Assembly (NCBI RefSeq): GCF_024498075.1
Contig: NZ_JANHOF010000001.1
Coordinates: 124,001-188,000, forward strand
Origin: Paenibacillus mendelii
Lineage (GTDB): Bacteria; Bacillota; Bacilli; Paenibacillales; Paenibacillaceae
Reading direction: 5' to 3'
DNA length: 64,000 nt
Made by a program: the position numbers and the translations under genes. Below are positions 17,206-26,107 of the stretch, piece by piece; positions within the stretch are counted from its first letter, which is position 1; every line of letters begins with the position of its first letter. Below the pieces are notes generated by a model. The model made no database searches and was not told the origin of the DNA. It was given only the letters and a program-made list of their open reading frames with translations.

Positions 17206-18060
17206 ATGAAAGTTACAAGCGGCCGTATTTCTCAGGAAGATCGCGAATTTTACAAGACGAATGGGTATTGGGTCAGTCCCGTGTTGTTTGATGAACAAGA
17301 AATCGAGGACATGCGCAAAGCACATGACCGCATCTGGTCATTCGATTATGACGGTGACGGATTTCCGCTTGATGAGTGGCGTCCGAACAGCAATCCGAAG
17401 ATGCTTCGGAAAATCGACAATTCCTGGTGGATTAACGATACCATCAAGAATACGGTCACGAACCCTATACTAGGGCAAATCGCAGCCGGACTCATGGATA
17501 GCACCGAGGCACGATTGTGGTATGATCAGGTCATCTATAAACCGGGCACCGGTAAGAGCGACAAAGATACGCAGGCATCGGGCAATGTCGGCTGGCACCA
17601 GGACTATATTTATTGGCGCTGCACCAATCACGAAAATCTGGTGACAGCTTGGATCGCGCTGCAGGATACGGATCTTACGAACGGCTGCATGTCCGTCGTT
17701 CCCGGCTCTCATACATGGGGACTGCTCGAAGGCAGCGACGCGTTCTTTAATCGGGATCTGGAATCTGTCAAATCTCGGATTGCCCAAGAATCCGGTAAAG
17801 ATTGGAAGGAAGTTCCACTGCTGCTTAAGGCAGGTCAAGTCAGCTTCCACCATGCATACACGATTCACGGATCGGGACAGAACCATTCCGATCACCCGCG
17901 CCTTTCCGTCGTCGCTCATCTGATGCCGCACGGAACTGCATACAAGAACCGCGGCCATAACGTGGATAATATCCGGCTGCTTGGACCACGGCCCAAAGAG
18001 GGTCAGCTATTTGACAATGATTATTTTCCTATCGCTTATTCCGCAGAAACGGAACAATAA
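17206..18060 (+). CDS. PhyH-family Fe(II)/2-oxoglutarate dioxygenase (1)
   Basis: A 284-residue phytanoyl-CoA dioxygenase-family protein. Facial-triad residues are visible: HQD in VGWHQDYIYW (His about 130, Asp about 132) and the distal His in YTIHGSGQN (about 221). An Arg about 10 residues later in HPRLSVV binds the 2-oxoglutarate carboxylate. The reaction would be hydroxylation of an unknown substrate with release of succinate and CO2. ATG 17206 follows GAGGG at 8 nt. It leads a two-gene operon (21 nt to the next gene) under the divergent AraC gene. Ectoine-hydroxylase-type activity is one possibility but is unsupported by neighbours. Confidence 0.9.
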   Translation: MKVTSGRISQEDREFYKTNGYWVSPVLFDEQEIEDMRKAHDRIWSFDYDGDGFPLDEWRPNSNPKMLRKIDNSWWINDTIKNTVTNPILGQIAAGLMDSTEARLWYDQVIYKPGTGKSDKDTQASGNVGWHQDYIYWRCTNHENLVTAWIALQDTDLTNGCMSVVPGSHTWGLLEGSDAFFNRDLESVKSRIAQESGKDWKEVPLLLKAGQVSFHHAYTIHGSGQNHSDHPRLSVVAHLMPHGTAYKNRGHNVDNIRLLGPRPKEGQLFDNDYFPIAYSAETEQ

Positions 18061-18081
18061 TACTAGGGGGGCTATCCAACC

Positions 18082-18918
18082 ATGAAGATGACATTAACAC
18101 TAGAAGAAATTTCTAACGGCCGTCTTGAACCAGAGAAACTCGCGATTGCCATCGAGCAAGTAAAAGCAAACGGCTATGTCGTACTCGACAAAGTGTACAG
18201 CGATGAGCAAATGGCAGAGCTGCGGGCCGCTTTCGACCCTAAGTTCGATGAATATATTGAGCGCAGAGGCTATAATACCGGTACTAAACGGGCACAGATG
18301 CATCTGCCGTTCCAATCGCCTTTCAGCGATCCATCCATCATTGAGCATCCCATTGCGATGTCCATCATGGACGGTCTGCTGGGCGAATATAGCAAGCTGA
18401 CTTACTTCGCATCCGACACGCCAATGCCTGGATCCGATTATCAGGCCGTTCACTGTGACATTAACCCGCTGTTCCCGGACTTGTCCACGCCACTGCCGCC
18501 GTTCTGTCTCGTGATGAACATCCCGCTTGTCGATACGACGGAAGAGAACGGACCTCTGGAAATTTGGCCGGGAGGCACACATATGCACGGCGACCGTGCG
18601 AATCAGGATACGCTGGGCGGAGTGATTAATCCGCACATGCATATTGTAAGAGCGGCCGAGTATATGCATTCCGAGAAAGTGATCATGTCCGCCGGTTCCA
18701 TCGTCATTCGCGACATCCGCATGTGGCACCGCGGCACGCCTAACCGTTCAGACTACCGCAGAACCAATATCGCACTTATTTACAACCGTGACTGGTATGG
18801 CAGCGGCTATCAGATCCAAATTCCGAAGGAAGACTACGACAAGCTGCCAAAACGCTCCCGTCAGCTTCTTCGCACCGAGAAAATCGGCTATCCGGTAAGA
18901 ATGCCTTGGGAGTGGTAA
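18082..18918 (+). CDS. PhyH-family Fe(II)/2-oxoglutarate dioxygenase (2)
   Basis: A 278-residue second PhyH-fold enzyme, clearly diverged from its upstream neighbour. Metal ligands are in AVHCDINPLF (His about 124, Asp about 126) and MWHRGTPN (distal His about 216), followed by SDYRRTNIAL with the 2-oxoglutarate Arg. ENGPLEIWPGGTH is the family's conserved turn before the distal half. AGGGGGG precedes the ATG. Co-transcription with PhyH 1 suggests successive or paired oxidation of one substrate. A strong terminator follows 25 nt downstream. Confidence 0.9.
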   Translation: MKMTLTLEEISNGRLEPEKLAIAIEQVKANGYVVLDKVYSDEQMAELRAAFDPKFDEYIERRGYNTGTKRAQMHLPFQSPFSDPSIIEHPIAMSIMDGLLGEYSKLTYFASDTPMPGSDYQAVHCDINPLFPDLSTPLPPFCLVMNIPLVDTTEENGPLEIWPGGTHMHGDRANQDTLGGVINPHMHIVRAAEYMHSEKVIMSAGSIVIRDIRMWHRGTPNRSDYRRTNIALIYNRDWYGSGYQIQIPKEDYDKLPKRSRQLLRTEKIGYPVRMPWEW

Positions 18919-18943
18919 GCTCCATCTAATTGGATTCACATAA

Positions 18944-18977
18944 GAACCGCCCAGATCGGCAGCGATCTGGGCGGTTC
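18944..18977. terminator. bidirectional terminator between converging PhyH genes
   Basis: A 15-bp perfect stem, GAACCGCCCAGATCG (18944-18958) with its complement at 18963-18977, and a GCAG loop. The flanking T-tracts are weak. Confidence 0.85.
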
Positions 18978-19025
18978 AGCTATTTCAGTATTGTTTTGCT
19001 GAAAACGTTGAGTAAGAATTGGTCG

Positions 19026-19787
19026 TTAACTCGTTCGTGTCAGAACCGGAAACATGTCATGGTTGAAGCGCTGGCCCTTCGTCAGGTGCAGCCCTTCAGT
19101 CACTGGATGCCTATTACCGTTATACGTCGTCCAGTCGGGCAAATAGATGACGGTCATCGCATATCTCGGCTGATCGGTCTTGTTCGGATATGCATAATGC
19201 AAAGTTAGTCCATGGTGGAACAGGAAACTGCCCGCTTGGATTGGAACCGCCACGACTTTCGTTTCCCCACTGGATTTGCCCTCCACTTCAATCTGCTCAT
19301 CATCCCGGTTCGCCTTATACTTAACAACTCCCCAACGATGGGAACCTGCAACATAGGCCATGGCACCGTTCTGTATGGTCACATCCTGGAAAGGAATCCA
19401 ACAGTTGATCGGACCCACTTCGGATATCGGCCACGCGGGTTGATCCTGATGCCAATTGGATGCACGGGAATCCATCGGAGGCTTGATCAAATAGTGATCG
19501 TGGAATAAACGCACTTCCGTTGCGTCGGTCAGTTGTTTAACCATTGCGGCACGCCGCGGGTCAAAGGTAAGCTCGCGAATCTTAGGGAAATCTCTCCATA
19601 AATTCACTTTCTGCTCATACATGCTATAAGGTCCACCCTGGTTATGAACGAAGGAATGCTCGCCTTCCGCGTGTCTTGTTTCTTCCAAGGCTGCTTTGTA
19701 TTCCGCGATTTGTTCTCGGGTATAGAAGTTATCAACGATCAGATAACCGTTTTCTTTGAAGAAAGAAACCTGCTCCTGCGTTAACAT
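19026..19787 (-). CDS. PhyH-family Fe(II)/2-oxoglutarate dioxygenase (3)
   Basis: A 253-residue third PhyH-family enzyme, converging on the operon of the first two. Ligands are SNWHQDQPAWP (His about 112, Asp about 114) and LTLHYAYPN (distal His about 196), followed by TDQPRYAM with the likely 2-oxoglutarate Arg. NGAMAYVAGSHRWG is the conserved turn. The ATG at 19787 is preceded by GGGAGGTAG. It has its own promoter region (19788-20049, which shows no other gene). Its relation to the other two by reaction is unknown, but three family members within 2.6 kb is unusual. Confidence 0.9.
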   Translation of the reverse strand: MLTQEQVSFFKENGYLIVDNFYTREQIAEYKAALEETRHAEGEHSFVHNQGGPYSMYEQKVNLWRDFPKIRELTFDPRRAAMVKQLTDATEVRLFHDHYLIKPPMDSRASNWHQDQPAWPISEVGPINCWIPFQDVTIQNGAMAYVAGSHRWGVVKYKANRDDEQIEVEGKSSGETKVVAVPIQAGSFLFHHGLTLHYAYPNKTDQPRYAMTVIYLPDWTTYNGNRHPVTEGLHLTKGQRFNHDMFPVLTRTS

Positions 19788-20049
19788 TCGTTATCTACCT
19801 CCCATGTTAAATTGGATCAAGCTAGACATATGAACATATTGGTCCAGATGGATTACTTGGGTATGGTGATCATCCTGATTTCCCTCGTCATTGCGTTATA
19901 GCGATATTTTCTTATATTCAATATAAGGCCATAGATATGAATTTATAGTGAATTAATTTGTAGGCGTCATCTATGGACTGCATGTACTAGTTAATAACCC
20001 TGTTTGACTGGTATGTTAATAATAATGAAAGTGTTGCGCTTAAAGTAAA

Positions 20050-20072
20050 GAAACCGCGATATACGCGGTTTC
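20050..20072 (-). terminator. terminator of the flavoprotein gene
   Basis: GAAACCGCG (20050-20058) and CGCGGTTTC (20064-20072), a 9-bp stem with a 5-nt loop. It lies about 70 nt past the stop of the minus-strand flavoprotein gene. Confidence 0.65.
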
Positions 20073-20140
20073 CTCCATTCTTCTCATAACGAATAGATAA
20101 GTTTGAGGCTTTATCTTGGAAGTTAGCGAATTCTCTCTGA

Positions 20141-20704
20141 TCAGGCCTTCAGCACGTCGTGATCGACGTAACGCTCACCATTCAGTTCACTAATGACATT
20201 GATGGCTACTTTCGCACCGTCTCCAGCGGTAATGATCGTGTGGACACTGACCCCAGCGCACGTACCGGCCGCCCAGACGCCCTCCACATTGGTCTTGCCA
20301 GAGGCATCCGCGTCAACAACTGTCTTGATGCGAGGCTCGGTTCCCGGTTTTGTCGTGATGCCGGATTTCTCCGCCAGATCGTTAAATAATCCGGTTGCCA
20401 GAATGACATGCTTCGCTTCATAGCTTCCGCTCTCGGTTTCGACACGCAGGCCATCGCCCGATTTCTCGATCGCCACCGCTTTTGTCAGCACGAGCTCCGC
20501 TCCGAATTTCTGCGCTTGCCGTTTGCCGATTTCCACCAGATCCGGGCCGTTGATGACGTCCAATCCATAGTGGTTTTGAATCCAAGCCTTCTTCGTGATG
20601 CTCTGATCGCTGTCGATGAGCAGTGTCTTCTTGCCCGCTTTAGCGGTAAACAGCGCGGCGCTTCCGCCGGCCGGTCCCGCCCCGATTACGATGATATCGA
20701 ACAT
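20141..20704 (-). CDS. short FAD-dependent oxidoreductase (thioredoxin-reductase-like fold)
   Basis: A 187-residue flavoprotein. It has an N-terminal FAD Rossmann motif (IIVIGAGPAGGSAAL), an ATG-type motif (HVILATGLFND) and the C-terminal FAD motif (GVWAAGTCAG). Compared with thioredoxin reductases (about 310 residues) the whole NADPH-binding insert and the CxxC redox pair are absent, so the two halves of the FAD domain are directly joined. The ribosome site AGGAGG lies 8 nt before the ATG. Such compact FAD proteins exist in Bacillota, but their electron donor is not known. It is monocistronic. Confidence 0.85.
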   Translation of the reverse strand: MFDIIVIGAGPAGGSAALFTAKAGKKTLLIDSDQSITKKAWIQNHYGLDVINGPDLVEIGKRQAQKFGAELVLTKAVAIEKSGDGLRVETESGSYEAKHVILATGLFNDLAEKSGITTKPGTEPRIKTVVDADASGKTNVEGVWAAGTCAGVSVHTIITAGDGAKVAINVISELNGERYVDHDVLKA

Positions 20705-20892
20705 ACAGGGGGCCTCCTCCCAAAATGAACTACCCTTCCATTATGTACCTTTAAGTAAACGATTTCAAATGCTTATTCACACTACTAGGCGAATGACATT
20801 GAATAATTATCTCGGTAACAAACACCCAATCACACCGTAACAAATGTGCATAACCTACAGTGTACCCAATACACAAGGAGGTGCAATGCAAA

Positions 20893-21063
20893 ATGTCTGG
20901 ATTTGTTGGAGGAGCATTCACAAACACAGGAACGATCCTGGTACTGTTTATTCTATTGGTGATAATCGCTTGTAGCTGCATGGGCTTCGTAGGTGGATAC
21001 GGTGGCGGCTGTGGCGGAGTTGGCGGGGTCGGCGCTGGCCCAGGATACGGCAAAGGCTACTAA
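20893..21063 (+). CDS. YjcZ-family sporulation-type small membrane peptide
   Basis: A 56-residue peptide with one hydrophobic segment (TILVLFILLVIIACSC, about residues 12-27) followed by a Gly-rich tail (GGYGGGCGGVGGV...). This is the hallmark of the YjcZ family found in spore-forming Bacillota. Its function is unknown; it is probably embedded in the forespore or spore membrane. The start ATG at 20893 follows AAGGAGGTG at about 9 nt, and an upstream in-frame ATG has no ribosome site. A terminator follows. Confidence 0.85.
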   Translation: MSGFVGGAFTNTGTILVLFILLVIIACSCMGFVGGYGGGCGGVGGVGAGPGYGKGY

Positions 21064-21120
21064 GCAAACGGGTCATACACTGCACACTTGGACTGTATAG
21101 TCTCCCCACATACCTTCCAC

Positions 21121-21147
21121 AAAGGCCCGCCCGGTCCGCGGGCCTTT
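21121..21147 (+). terminator. terminator after the YjcZ-type gene
   Basis: AAAGGCCCGC (21121-21130) pairs with GCGGGCCTTT (21138-21147), followed by TTTGC. The interval 21148-21433 shows no supported gene. Confidence 0.8.
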
Positions 21148-21433
21148 TGCATGTAGTTCAGACCGTACGCTCCTTGATCTTGCTCGATGACAGAATATGT
21201 TAATCATGAGACAATCGAAGCATGAACCAGTAGGATTTAGCCTCTATCCCCTACCTTGTGGCTGCCCGGCAGCTTTGGCTTATGGGGCTGCACTGCCAGC
21301 ATGCCGATGAATGGACGTACGGAAATCTGAGCGAAGCATATTTTGATCGCCGACTTCGGATATTGTATGAATTAGTCATGAGAATCAATGGAGGCTTTAA
21401 CCGCGAATTCTTATTGTCATACTCAATTAACCA

Positions 21434-22435
21434 CTACGAATCAAATTCGATGATCAAATAGTTTCTCGCCATCTGCTCCCAGTCTCTAATTTGCAAGATG
21501 ACCTCCGCATATAGGCAGATCTGTTTCCGCTCGAGCGGCTTAGTGAAGGTTGAGAAATCCTCCGGTATAATCGTAGGCAGCTGAGCTCTTAGCGAGGCGA
21601 CTTCATCATAACAATTGGCCGCCTTTTCAAGTGAGTCTGCGGATTCAGGAAACTCTTGCTTCATGCTTCTCAAGAATGTGGATACGTAGACTTTATCGAT
21701 GTACAGCTTCAAATAACATAAGATGTTCAGATAAAGATCAACCGGATCGCCTTGATTATCACGCAGGAGCTCGGCATATCTGGTATGGGCGGCGAATCCA
21801 TCCAGATGCTCGCCTGTTTTGGTGCCTCGGATGAGCTTGCAAGCCAGCTTTATCGTTTCCAGATAGATTTCCCGCTTCGATCGTTTGTTTATCGGATGGT
21901 TGATTATGATATATTTCCCGTTCGATTCTTCATGCCAGTGAGTCTTCCTGAAATATCCGCTGACATCATGCGGCTCATCATGGTCGTCTTGTTGGTACAT
22001 AAAAGGATTATAGCCTAGTAATACATTGCCCCCGTCATCATATCCGCCAATCAAGCAGCAGTCTGAACAGGTAATTACACCTTCCAGCGTCAGCACAGGC
22101 AACCCTCTATTAATACTATCCATGATGCGTTTCTTATCGGCTTCAAAATCGCCACGTTCGTAGATCGTTACATCATATCCGAGCATCTGGAAGGTATGGA
22201 CAACGATCTCCATATTGTATATGACATGATAATCGCCTGGGTTTAAGCCGGAATCTGAGGTCGAGGCTCTAAACGCCGACCCTGAGATACATATGACTTC
22301 GTCATAACTCAGCGTTTCGCCGAGCTGCTGCAGAGCAGCAACGACACTCCAGCCATACTCGCTCTGCCTTGTGGGATCAGACCAGTCGATCGGCTGCATT
22401 CCTGGGATGATGGCGCGAATTGAGTTGTCTGCCAC
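21434..22435 (-). CDS. hypothetical protein, BtrH/C39-like fold suspected
   Basis: A 333-residue soluble protein. The N-terminal half reads YGWSVVAALQQLG, LSYDEVICISGSAF, then CSDCCLIGGYDD and LLGYNPF, reminiscent of BtrH N-terminal or C39-peptidase-like proteins (which carry a Cys nucleophile, a LSE turn and a final G-Y-D-D/N-P strand). The position expected for the nucleophile Cys holds Ser here. The C-terminal half is helical. The start is placed at GTG 22435 because GAGGGGG lies 7 nt ahead; the ATG six codons earlier overlaps that site. No partner genes are visible and no function is assigned. Confidence 0.6.
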   Translation of the reverse strand: MADNSIRAIIPGMQPIDWSDPTRQSEYGWSVVAALQQLGETLSYDEVICISGSAFRASTSDSGLNPGDYHVIYNMEIVVHTFQMLGYDVTIYERGDFEADKKRIMDSINRGLPVLTLEGVITCSDCCLIGGYDDGGNVLLGYNPFMYQQDDHDEPHDVSGYFRKTHWHEESNGKYIIINHPINKRSKREIYLETIKLACKLIRGTKTGEHLDGFAAHTRYAELLRDNQGDPVDLYLNILCYLKLYIDKVYVSTFLRSMKQEFPESADSLEKAANCYDEVASLRAQLPTIIPEDFSTFTKPLERKQICLYAEVILQIRDWEQMARNYLIIEFDS

Positions 22436-22518
22436 GTTGAAACCCCCTCGCATTATATGCTCAATAGAATGGAGACTTCAATATTTTATCACATCTAAGT
22501 TCAAATTCATCCTAAAAA

Positions 22519-22547
22519 AACGATCCTTCCCATTGAGAAGGATCGTT
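22519..22547 (-). terminator. terminator of the LacI-type relic
   Basis: AACGATCCTTC (22519-22529) and GAAGGATCGTT (22537-22547), with an A-run before it that gives a U-tract on the minus strand. Confidence 0.8.
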
Positions 22548-22566
22548 CATTAAGGGATTCTGACCG

Positions 22567-22848
22567 TCAGCCGAAGCGAATGCTTGATTCCCTGACAACT
22601 AGCCGCGGCAGCAATTTGACCGCATTGTCCGCCACGGCAGTCCCGTGAAGACGGTTCATAAGAATAAGGGCTGCATTACGCCCAATTTCCACTTGGACCA
22701 AGGAGACCGAGGTTAGCTTGGGGTGTACCCGCGATGCGATATCCAAATTATCCATGCCGACAATGGCGATATCGCCAGGTATGTTCAAGCTGCAGTGATG
22801 ATTTTGCATCCAAGCTAGCGCTCTCCGGTCATGCGGACGCTGCTCCGT
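22567..22848 (-). pseudogene. C-terminal relic of a LacI-family regulator
   Basis: About 94 open codons encode the last part of a LacI/GalR effector domain. DIAIVGMDNLDIASRVHP is the family's IAVVGFDD segment, LTSVSLVQVEIGRNAALIL follows, and PRLVVRESS is the terminal strand. The HTH and most of the sugar-binding domain are missing, with a stop at 22849-22851. The original terminator is still in place. The neighbouring apiosidase-like hydrolase may once have been its target. Confidence 0.75.
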
Positions 22849-23037
22849 TCAGCAAAAAACGTATATTGTTGTCAATAGGAGTTGTCGAATGAAACTACAG
22901 GAAGTGAGTCGATATTGACTATGCCCACGCTGCTGTATCTAGAGAGAATTTAATGAATCGAGATCGTATCCGCAGTTCCAATACACTCCCTCCCCCCCCT
23001 CTGAATGTTAGGTGCAATCGCACGCGGGCACTAGAAA

Positions 23038-23065
23038 AACACCGGAACGATAGCGTTCCGGTGTT
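23038..23065 (-). terminator. terminator of the apiosidase-like gene
   Basis: AACACCGGAACG (23038-23049) and CGTTCCGGTGTT (23054-23065), a 12-bp perfect stem with an ATAG loop. Five A upstream form the minus-strand U-tract. Confidence 0.85.
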
Positions 23066-23122
23066 ATAGTTCTTACTTGTACGTATCTGTCCTCTTCAAT
23101 GAACGCCAGCACTCGTCGTGTG

Positions 23123-24745
23123 CTATTGGATTCGTTCGATGACCAGAACCCAGTCCTGGAATATCTTCAAACGTCCGCTCGACCAAGTGCCGTCCTTGTT
23201 CACCTGGATCCGTCCCATATCATAGACATCAGCGGTTGCGGGATCGAATGCATACGCGCGATATGGGATGACATCCTCTAATTCCCGGACTGTCACACCG
23301 GAGAATGCCAGATGCATCGGGGCATAGATGACTCTGACCTCGCCTGTGATACCCGCGGCATACACCCTTGAATAGACATCCGTTTCCTCCAACACAGGGT
23401 TCACCCATTCCGGATGAGGCTGGAACTCCCACCAACGATAGTTCTCCAGAAGCTTCTTCCCGATTCCCACCTGTCTGGAACCAGGTAACTGCGCTGCTTC
23501 CTTCCAGAAGGTATGCCCCCATGCAATTCCGGTTGGCGAAGCCCCGTACGGCTGCTTCTCATCATTGACCTGCCAAATTCCGTTCGCTCCGTATGTATGG
23601 CCGCATGCCCCATTCAGCATGCAATTCCAGAAGAGCATACGCTGGACTTCCTGAAAGCTCGTACCGCCAATACCCTCATAGCAAACCTCCGAATTGATGA
23701 CCGGCGTCTTGGGCTCACGCGCTACCGAATCTCGCACTTTACGAACCGTATTCCCAACGGTTAGAATCCCGGAATGTCCGGTTTGCAGCATATCCAGATC
23801 GAGCACCGAGGCGTCCTCCACCATATCGTGCCCATACTCAGTCGGATGAATGGTAAGCGCTCTCTGGAAAGGATCGATTGACCCGATAAAATTAGCTATC
23901 TCTGTCCATTCCTTACGCAGCCGCTCCACATAGGGCTTCTTGAGATCCGAATCACTGAACGAATCCCACTGATAGTAAGGCATGGTCGCTTCACCCGCGA
24001 TGCACCAGACGACTGGATACGCGCCATATCTCGCTACGAGGTATTCCCAATGCTTCTTAATGTTTTCCTTTCCGGCAAAATCCAGATAGTATCCCCAACA
24101 GGCGACCATACATGGCATCAGGCCAGACTCGACAAGCCATTCGATCTTCGCGTCCGCCGTATCGAAGAAGGCTGGATTGATCCGTTGGAAATCCGTTTCC
24201 CAAGCTTGCCCGCCTTCAGCCGCTCCACGCTCGTCGAATGGAGCCATATCTGGATATAATCCGGCCACCAGCTGAATGGCGGTAAAACCTTTCTCCACTC
24301 GGTCCTGGGTCAGCCACTTAAAATCCTCCGGCCACTGGAGCCGCTTCGTGAGCGACATCCACCACGTATCCGCAAGCCAGAAGAATGGCGTACCATCCTC
24401 ATGCTTCAGATAGGAACGACAGTCCGAAGCACGCACTGCTCCATGCTTGTATAGAGGATTATCCCCGTTATAAGGTTCAATCTGAACACGACCTGACTGC
24501 CCGTGCAAGCCCAAGTCGTTCTCATCCGAGCATACGGTTCTGAACTGATGCTCTCCGATCTGGGAGGATGAATACCGCAGCTTCCACTGTCCTTTCCCTG
24601 CCCAGAAGCCCGGCAGCCTGCGCTCCTTCCCATCTGGACCCGTCACAACTGCTTCGAAGCGGATCTCGTGGAAGGGCTCGCTATAACTCTTCTCCGATTG
24701 GAACGTCCATTCGACTACGTTATTTTGTTTAACGTTATTAATCAT
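23123..24745 (-). CDS. apiosidase-like glycoside hydrolase (DUF5060 + DUF4038)
   Basis: A 540-residue intracellular glycosidase without signal peptide. The N-terminal Ig-like DUF5060 domain (VEWTFQSEKSYSEPF, about residues 10-75) precedes a DUF4038/GH140-like (beta/alpha)8 barrel. That barrel has TPFFWLADTWW (about 117-127), FTAIQLVAG, VVWCIAGEATMPY (the Glu of IAGE is a likely acid/base) and VINSEVCYEG (a second Glu). GH140 members remove apiose from plant rhamnogalacturonan II; specificity here is unproven. It lies 122 nt downstream of the zinc-type dehydrogenase on the same strand, so the pair may be one transcript. A strong terminator follows. Confidence 0.82.
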   Translation of the reverse strand: MINNVKQNNVVEWTFQSEKSYSEPFHEIRFEAVVTGPDGKERRLPGFWAGKGQWKLRYSSSQIGEHQFRTVCSDENDLGLHGQSGRVQIEPYNGDNPLYKHGAVRASDCRSYLKHEDGTPFFWLADTWWMSLTKRLQWPEDFKWLTQDRVEKGFTAIQLVAGLYPDMAPFDERGAAEGGQAWETDFQRINPAFFDTADAKIEWLVESGLMPCMVACWGYYLDFAGKENIKKHWEYLVARYGAYPVVWCIAGEATMPYYQWDSFSDSDLKKPYVERLRKEWTEIANFIGSIDPFQRALTIHPTEYGHDMVEDASVLDLDMLQTGHSGILTVGNTVRKVRDSVAREPKTPVINSEVCYEGIGGTSFQEVQRMLFWNCMLNGACGHTYGANGIWQVNDEKQPYGASPTGIAWGHTFWKEAAQLPGSRQVGIGKKLLENYRWWEFQPHPEWVNPVLEETDVYSRVYAAGITGEVRVIYAPMHLAFSGVTVRELEDVIPYRAYAFDPATADVYDMGRIQVNKDGTWSSGRLKIFQDWVLVIERIQ

Positions 24746-24867
24746 TCGGACCTCATCCTCTCTCTTCCAACCGAAACAGCTAGTCCGGTTAGATTATATG
24801 AACAGTTGTAATATCTCGATTCGAAGCTGGCCTTATTGCCTATTAGAAATGTCCGATAAAGTTGTGC

Positions 24868-25866
24868 CTACGATAGCTTGGTCCAATCAAAAAGTACGCC
24901 CATAGCTGAATTTCGGTTGCTCACCAATAGCTCATAAGCCTCCACGGCATCCAGGGGAGAATACCGATGTGTATTCAAGGCGGACACATCCATCCGTCCC
25001 TGCGTGATGTAACGCAAGAACAGAGAGGCCATGTCGGGATGAGTCCAAGATTTGTATTCCATACGAGCATGAATGCTAAGAATGGAAACCGCATCAAACA
25101 CAACATTACGGCCAATTCCTTGCTGTGAAGGAGTAGCCGTATCCCCCAGAAGAATAACACGGCCGAACGGCTTAACCAGCTTCGTTGCTTGGGCTAAAAC
25201 AGCGGGATGACCGGTAACATCGAAGACGGCGTCCAACATCTTGCCACCGGTTCTTTGGCTGATTTCTTCATACGCTTTCCCTGCATCCATGGCCAAACGT
25301 TGAATTCCCGGTTTCGCTTGGACCAGCTTCAACCGGCTCTCTGCCGGGTCGATGGCGAGAATCTCTTTGGCTCCGGAAACATACAGGTATTGCGTAACCA
25401 GCTGTCCGAGAAGCCCTAGACCGATCACCCCTACGGTTTCCCCAAGCTGCAGTTCCGCTCTTCTCACACCCAGCTGTGTTGTTTTCGAGAGGTTAACCCA
25501 CGCGCCTTGCTCATCGCTGACATCATCCGGAAGCAGGCAAGCCCGCCTTGCATCTGTAATAAAATACTGGGAATGCGAATGTTCAACAAACACACGGTCA
25601 CCCTTGTTGATTCCCACAACATCTCGTCCAACATCAATCACTTCGGCCACCATCGAATAACCGGGATGGAATGGATACTTCACCCAATTGGACCAGTTCG
25701 TATCCGGGTCGAATATGCCTTTGAGACATTGCAGCTCCGTACCGGTACTGATTAAGGAGCATCTAGCCGCGCATAAAATTTGTGTAGGATCGAGAGCAGG
25801 ATCGAACGTTTCCTTACGGACTGCCACCTTTTCCTTGTCCGCGAATACAATGTTCAATGTGTCCAT
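24868..25866 (-). CDS. zinc-binding medium-chain dehydrogenase
   Basis: A 332-residue MDR-family oxidoreductase. The N-terminal GroES-like domain includes CSLISTGTELQ, PGYSMVAEVIDVG and GDRVFVEHSHSQ. The NAD(P)-binding Rossmann domain carries VGVIGLGLLGQLVTQY (about residues 145-160). The usual catalytic CGxD/GHE pair is modified, as in several sugar-derivative dehydrogenases. ATG 25866 follows TGAGGAGGTTTAAT and is preferred over longer in-frame starts. Its place upstream of a glycosidase suggests oxidation of a released sugar or polyol. Confidence 0.85.
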   Translation of the reverse strand: MDTLNIVFADKEKVAVRKETFDPALDPTQILCAARCSLISTGTELQCLKGIFDPDTNWSNWVKYPFHPGYSMVAEVIDVGRDVVGINKGDRVFVEHSHSQYFITDARRACLLPDDVSDEQGAWVNLSKTTQLGVRRAELQLGETVGVIGLGLLGQLVTQYLYVSGAKEILAIDPAESRLKLVQAKPGIQRLAMDAGKAYEEISQRTGGKMLDAVFDVTGHPAVLAQATKLVKPFGRVILLGDTATPSQQGIGRNVVFDAVSILSIHARMEYKSWTHPDMASLFLRYITQGRMDVSALNTHRYSPLDAVEAYELLVSNRNSAMGVLFDWTKLS

Positions 25867-26060
25867 ATTAAACCTCCTCATAATGGGGCGTTCCCCTCGA
25901 GAGTATGTCATAGGTTCGGTACAGGAACATAAAGAGCACGTCTTTGCTTGAGTTACACATGAGTTGAAGCTTGCTTTCATGCAGCGCATGATCCAGATTG
26001 CCCCAATATCTACATTATATTAGAAATATGTCCAGCTGGGTTATTCTAATCTATAAAAAA

Positions 26061-26090
26061 AACGAGCAAACCTTAGTAGGTTCACTCGTT
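26061..26090 (-). terminator. terminator of the MFS gene
   Basis: AACGAG/CTCGTT outer stem and ACCT/AGGT inner stem with small mismatches, preceded by a run of eight A that provides the minus-strand U-tract. Confidence 0.65.
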
Positions 26091-26107
26091 ATTATCCATA
26101 CCATTAA

